Shown piece after piece: positions 60,764 through 64,000 of a DNA stretch of 64,000 bases (its first letter is position 1; each line of letters opens with the position of its first letter). The stretch is from Bacteroidales bacterium UBA5197. Its GTDB lineage: Bacteria > Bacteroidota > Bacteroidia > Bacteroidales > Lentimicrobiaceae. Both the position numbers and the translations under genes were made by a program. The notes under the pieces were generated by a model. The model was not told where the DNA came from and made no database searches. It worked only from the letters and a program-made list of their open reading frames with translations. Location of the stretch: contig DHVX01000084.1 of the NCBI GenBank assembly GCA_002412885.1, forward strand, positions 80,943 to 144,942, in the 5' to 3' direction.

Positions 60764-62665
60764 ATGAGTGAGCAAATCAAACACGAATGTGGAATTGCTA
60801 TGGTGAGGCTGTTGAAGCCTCTGGAATACTACCTGAACAAATACGGAACTTCCACCTGGGGACTGAATAAGCTTCACCTGCTTATGGAGAAGCAGCACAA
60901 CCGTGGTCAGGACGGCGCTGGCATTGCCTGCATCAAATTTGATCCCAGACCTGGAAGTAAATACATCAACCGTCACCGGTCAAATTCAAATACTCCGATT
61001 GCCGATGTCTTTCGCTGGGCTTATGACGAAATCAACCAATCGGTAAACGATCATGCTGAGCGCCGATTGGATGTGCAGTGGCTGAAATACAATACTGGTT
61101 TCGCAGGGGAACTCTTTATGGGACATCTCCGTTACGGAACTTTTGGCAAGAACAACATTCAGAATCTGCATCCCGTGATACGGGCAAACAACTGGATGAC
61201 GCGTAACCTTGTACTCGCCGGCAACTTTAATATGACCAATGTGGATGAGCTCTTCAATCGCTTGCTCGAACTCGGGCAATATCCGGTTGAGACATCTGAC
61301 ACCATTACCATCCTCGAAAAAATCGGACATTTTCTGGATGAGGAAAATGAACGGCTTTACGCAAAATTCAAGGCTGAAGGCTACAGCAAAAAAGACATTA
61401 CTGCAAAAATTGCCGAAGCACTCAATGTATCTGATATTCTTAAACAATCGGCTTACAACTGGGATGGCGGTTATGCCATTGCCGGGATGTTTGGCCATGG
61501 TGATTCGTTTGTTTTCAGAGATCCTTCGGGTATCAGGCCTGCATTTTATTATCAGGATGAAGATGTGGTGATTGCTGCTTCTGAAAGACCGGTCATTCAA
61601 ACTGCGCTGAATGTGCATCACACGCAGGTAAAAGAGCTTATGCCCGGCCAGGCACTCATTGTTGAGCGCAATGGAACCGTTACTTTAAGCCCGATTCTGG
61701 AGCCAAAGAAAAAGGCCGCTTGTTCTTTCGAACGCATTTATTTCAGTCGTGGTACCGATGTTGATATTTATCAAGAGCGTAAACGCTTAGGTAAGGTTCT
61801 TGCAAAAACCATATTGAAGGCAGTGAATCATGATCTGAAAAACACTGTTTTTTCATACATTCCAAATACAGCCGCAGTTGCATTTTACGGATTGGTGGAG
61901 GAGCTGGCAGATTTTTGCGATAAAATCAAAAAGGATCTTATCCTTAAGGAGGGAGCCAACCTCACTCCTGCAAGAATGGATGAGATTTTCAAACTGAAAG
62001 CCAGGGTTGAAAAACTAGCGGTAAAGGATATAAAACTTCGCACCTTTATTACGCAGGACAATGCACGCGATGATCTGGTCGCTCACGTGTATGATGTTAC
62101 CTATGGTCTTGTTAATCCGGGTGTTGATAATCTGGTTGTGCTGGATGATTCAATTGTCAGGGGTACAACCCTCAAAAAGAGCATTATACGCATTCTCGAC
62201 AGGCTAGGTCCTAAAAAAATAGTGGTGGCTTCTTCAGCGCCGCAGATTCGTTATCCCGATTGCTATGGCATCGACATGACCAAACTCGGTGATTTTGTAG
62301 CTTTTAACGCAGCCATTGAGTTACTGAAAGAACACAAACTGTCGCACATAATCAATGAAGTTTACCTCAGTTGCAAGGCTCAGGAAAACCTTCCAAAGGA
62401 AGAAGTGGTCAATTTTGTGAAGAACATTTACCGCCCGTTTACAGCAGAGCAGATTTCAGCTAAAATTTCGAAATTGGTTACTCCTGTAGATTGCAATGCC
62501 GAGGTTCAGGTAGTTTATCAAACCATTGAAGATCTGCACGATGCCATTCCCAACCACACCGGCGACTGGTACTTCACCGGAAATTATCCCACGCCGGGTG
62601 GCAATAAGGTGGTTAATCGTTCTTTCATCAATTATATTGAGGGAAGAAACGAAAGAGCTTATTAA
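60764..62665 (+). CDS. Amidophosphoribosyltransferase-like protein, long form
   Basis: 633 aa, about 150 longer than standard PurF. Class II glutamine amidotransferase domain: Cys9 after an eight-residue propeptide (MSEQIKHE), NRGQDGAG, GHLRYGT and GNFNM. Phosphoribosyltransferase domain with the PRPP loop VVLDDSIVRGTT and ISRIYFSRGTDVD-like FERIYFSRG. PurF makes phosphoribosylamine from PRPP and glutamine. Extra helical segments (about 180-215 and 365-415, rich in Lys) mark the long Bacteroidota paralogue. Whether this is the main PurF or a second copy cannot be seen here, so I give no symbol. Confidence 0.85.
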   Translation: MSEQIKHECGIAMVRLLKPLEYYLNKYGTSTWGLNKLHLLMEKQHNRGQDGAGIACIKFDPRPGSKYINRHRSNSNTPIADVFRWAYDEINQSVNDHAERRLDVQWLKYNTGFAGELFMGHLRYGTFGKNNIQNLHPVIRANNWMTRNLVLAGNFNMTNVDELFNRLLELGQYPVETSDTITILEKIGHFLDEENERLYAKFKAEGYSKKDITAKIAEALNVSDILKQSAYNWDGGYAIAGMFGHGDSFVFRDPSGIRPAFYYQDEDVVIAASERPVIQTALNVHHTQVKELMPGQALIVERNGTVTLSPILEPKKKAACSFERIYFSRGTDVDIYQERKRLGKVLAKTILKAVNHDLKNTVFSYIPNTAAVAFYGLVEELADFCDKIKKDLILKEGANLTPARMDEIFKLKARVEKLAVKDIKLRTFITQDNARDDLVAHVYDVTYGLVNPGVDNLVVLDDSIVRGTTLKKSIIRILDRLGPKKIVVASSAPQIRYPDCYGIDMTKLGDFVAFNAAIELLKEHKLSHIINEVYLSCKAQENLPKEEVVNFVKNIYRPFTAEQISAKISKLVTPVDCNAEVQVVYQTIEDLHDAIPNHTGDWYFTGNYPTPGGNKVVNRSFINYIEGRNERAY

Positions 62666-62666
62666 A

Positions 62667-62790
62667 TTTCCAATTTCTAATATCTAATATCTAATATCTG
62701 AACAGTTGCGGATATCAGATTTCATCATCTGACCTCTGATCTCCGACTTCCGATCTCCGACATTCGATCTCCGACATCCGGCTTCGGATT
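62667..62790. repeat. Degenerate heptamer tandem array (second copy)
   Basis: Steps of 7: TATCTAA, TATCTAA, TATCTGA, then CCTCTGA, TCTCCGA, CTTCCGA, TCTCCGA, CATTCGA, TCTCCGA, CATCCGG, CTTCGGA. Same NNTCNGA consensus as 13955-14145. It occupies the gap between the convergent PurF-like and PLP-enzyme genes. Confidence 0.8.
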
Positions 62791-62795
62791 TTCTA

Positions 62796-63869
62796 TCAAA
62801 AATCCCCACTCCCAAGCAAATCCGCAGCAAGGCAGGAATGCACCGGAATTATAGCCACCAGATTTCCGGGTTTCAGGTTTTTCGCCCATTGGCTTTCAAG
62901 GCTGATAATTCCATGCTCCTGCGATAATGAAACCACAAAATCATCGCCTTCAGGTGCTTGCCACAAATTTGTTTCAGTCAGATTTCTTTCATTAAACGGC
63001 ACTGCCAGTCCGAAAATTCTGCGGCCATCTGTTCTGTTGAGCGATTCTTTTGAGAGGTGCACTGCTCCCCCGTAAATCAGGGCTTCGTTTCGGGAAGGAT
63101 AAACCGACACCACCGGACAAATCACTGCGGCGGCAATCTGATCAAAACTACAGCTGCCCAAATGAAGCTGCATTAGATCGTAATACACAAAATTTCCGGG
63201 GCGTATTTCGTCGATGCCAGTAAAGTCTGTGGCCAGACTGCACGAAGGGGTATCGCCTGAAGATGTGATAATTCCGGGAAATTTATTAATGTATTTCTGC
63301 TTTAATCCATTAAGAATTTCGGCAGATTTCCGATGGATGCTGAAGATTTCATCCTTATTCTTTGCGCTGTACGTTTGTCCGGCATGGGTAAGAAAGCCTC
63401 TGAATTTCAGCAATTCTGAGCCAGCTGCATAGATAATTCTATCAATGGAATCTGTGTCATCAGGCAAAATTCCTGCTCTGTGGTGACCAACGTCTATTTT
63501 AATAAAGTAACCGGCTTCCTGCTTAAGTAATGAAGCCAGTGCAGAGGCTTGTTCATGGGTATCAAACAATACATTTAACTTCACACGTTCAGCCAATTGC
63601 GACACTTGCTCCACTTCGCGGATGTTCATCGGAAAAGCTATGGTAATATCGGTCCAGCCGGCAGCAGCAAATTTCCGCGCCATATTTACCGATGAAACGG
63701 TAATGGCTGTAGTACCTGCCTCACGAAACCATTCACCCGTTTTAACCGACTGATGGGTTTTGAAGTGAGGGCGGAAGATCAGTTGATTAGCTGTTGCTTT
63801 TTCACACATCAAACGGATATTATTCCTGCAGATGGTTTCATTGACTGACAAGGTGGGTTGGGTGTTCAT
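62796..63869 (-). CDS. D-threonine aldolase / D-serine dehydratase-like PLP enzyme
   Basis: 357 aa from the ATG at 63869; the codon at 63905 is TTG and sits next to the promoter box. Alanine-racemase-type N-terminal barrel with the PLP Lys37 in RPHFKTHQ, DVGHHRAGI, GFLTHAGQTY and SSGDTPS phosphate-binding segments. The C-terminal DSD1-like domain has the zinc pair His344 and Cys346 in HSCLAAD. Family members cleave D-3-hydroxyamino acids to glycine and aldehyde, or deaminate D-serine; substrate not resolved. Its 3' end abuts the heptamer array. Confidence 0.9.
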   Translation of the reverse strand: MNTQPTLSVNETICRNNIRLMCEKATANQLIFRPHFKTHQSVKTGEWFREAGTTAITVSSVNMARKFAAAGWTDITIAFPMNIREVEQVSQLAERVKLNVLFDTHEQASALASLLKQEAGYFIKIDVGHHRAGILPDDTDSIDRIIYAAGSELLKFRGFLTHAGQTYSAKNKDEIFSIHRKSAEILNGLKQKYINKFPGIITSSGDTPSCSLATDFTGIDEIRPGNFVYYDLMQLHLGSCSFDQIAAAVICPVVSVYPSRNEALIYGGAVHLSKESLNRTDGRRIFGLAVPFNERNLTETNLWQAPEGDDFVVSLSQEHGIISLESQWAKNLKPGNLVAIIPVHSCLAADLLGSGDF

Positions 63870-63907
63870 TTTTTGTACGAAATTGTGGTATTCTGTTTTT
63901 TTCAATG

Positions 63908-63915
63908 CAAAGATA
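63908..63915 (-). promoter_or_regulatory. -7 box of the D-threonine-aldolase-like gene
   Basis: The - strand reads TATCTTTG, exact TAnnTTTG, 39 bp before the ATG at 63869. It supports that start over the TTG at 63905. Bases 63916-64000 hold no visible gene. Confidence 0.5.
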
Positions 63916-64000
63916 AAGTTTGATGGTATTTTATAACAGCAAAATAAACTCAGAGCAAAGACGGATATTTGGCTGCTCCTGACTTCGACACTGGGACACC

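Noticed and set aside
60986..61621. 211-aa - strand frame opposite the PurF-like gene
   Set aside because: Antisense shadow of a conserved glutamine amidotransferase domain.

Overview
The window is chromosomal DNA from a Bacteroidota bacterium, most likely of the Bacteroidales/Marinilabiliales type. The evidence is two SusC/SusD pairs, three secreted proteins with type IX secretion (T9SS) C-terminal sorting domains, lipoproteins with Bacteroidota-style acidic or lysine-rich residues after the lipobox cysteine, DUF4476 and FtsX/MacB permease paralogues, and repeated TAnnTTTG (-7) promoter boxes. No rRNA, tRNA, CRISPR array, transposase or phage gene was found.

Layout. 1-1468: 3' end of arginine decarboxylase (speA) and an agmatinase-like gene (speB), the start of a polyamine cluster. 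2048-9935: a polysaccharide utilisation locus (PUL1) on the + strand with a duplicated PKD lipoprotein, SusC, SusD and a GH30 lipoprotein. 10060-11034: a deoxyhypusine-synthase-like gene that probably belongs functionally with speA/speB. 11260-12852: a T9SS-exported protein with two tandem carbohydrate-binding-like modules. 13186-13947: an exported protein with a lysozyme-like motif. 14287-22719: a second PUL on the - strand (MFS sugar transporter, GH144-like enzyme with T9SS tail, SusC, SusD). 22720-23919: a 1.2 kb gene-free island of inverted, palindromic and direct repeats.

23920-29601 is a tight six-gene - strand operon: octaheme cytochrome c of the tetrathionate-reductase family, membrane cytochrome b, three exported rhodanese-type proteins (five rhodanese domains) and a porin. 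A divergent Crp/Fnr regulator (29785-30489) lies across a perfect TTGAT-N4-ATCAA box. This is a candidate envelope sulfur-compound respiration and sulfane-sulfur handling system, and the most interesting unit in the window. 30707-43512 holds an M14 carboxypeptidase, an outer-membrane receptor, a large one-piece sensor kinase without its regulator, a dicarboxylate symporter, an Asp-box T9SS protein, a TetR regulator, a Dus enzyme and an NTF2-like protein.

43564-52856: two tandem FtsX/MacB permeases, a TPR protein, a membrane-anchored GyrI-like protein and an Ogt-type methyltransferase. Two copies of a TGTTCG-N4-CGGACA palindrome lie in front of the permeases and of the GyrI-like gene, each followed at nearly the same distance (11 bp apart, one helical turn) by a TGGCAT -24-like element. 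This suggests a small co-regulated envelope regulon. 52846-63869: YfcC-type transporter, metallophosphoesterase, GMP reductase, aldehyde:ferredoxin oxidoreductase, DUF4476 protein, GNAT acetyltransferase, a long PurF homologue and a D-threonine-aldolase-type PLP enzyme. Two intergenic arrays of a degenerate heptamer (consensus NNTCNGA) occur at about 13955-14145 and 62667-62790.
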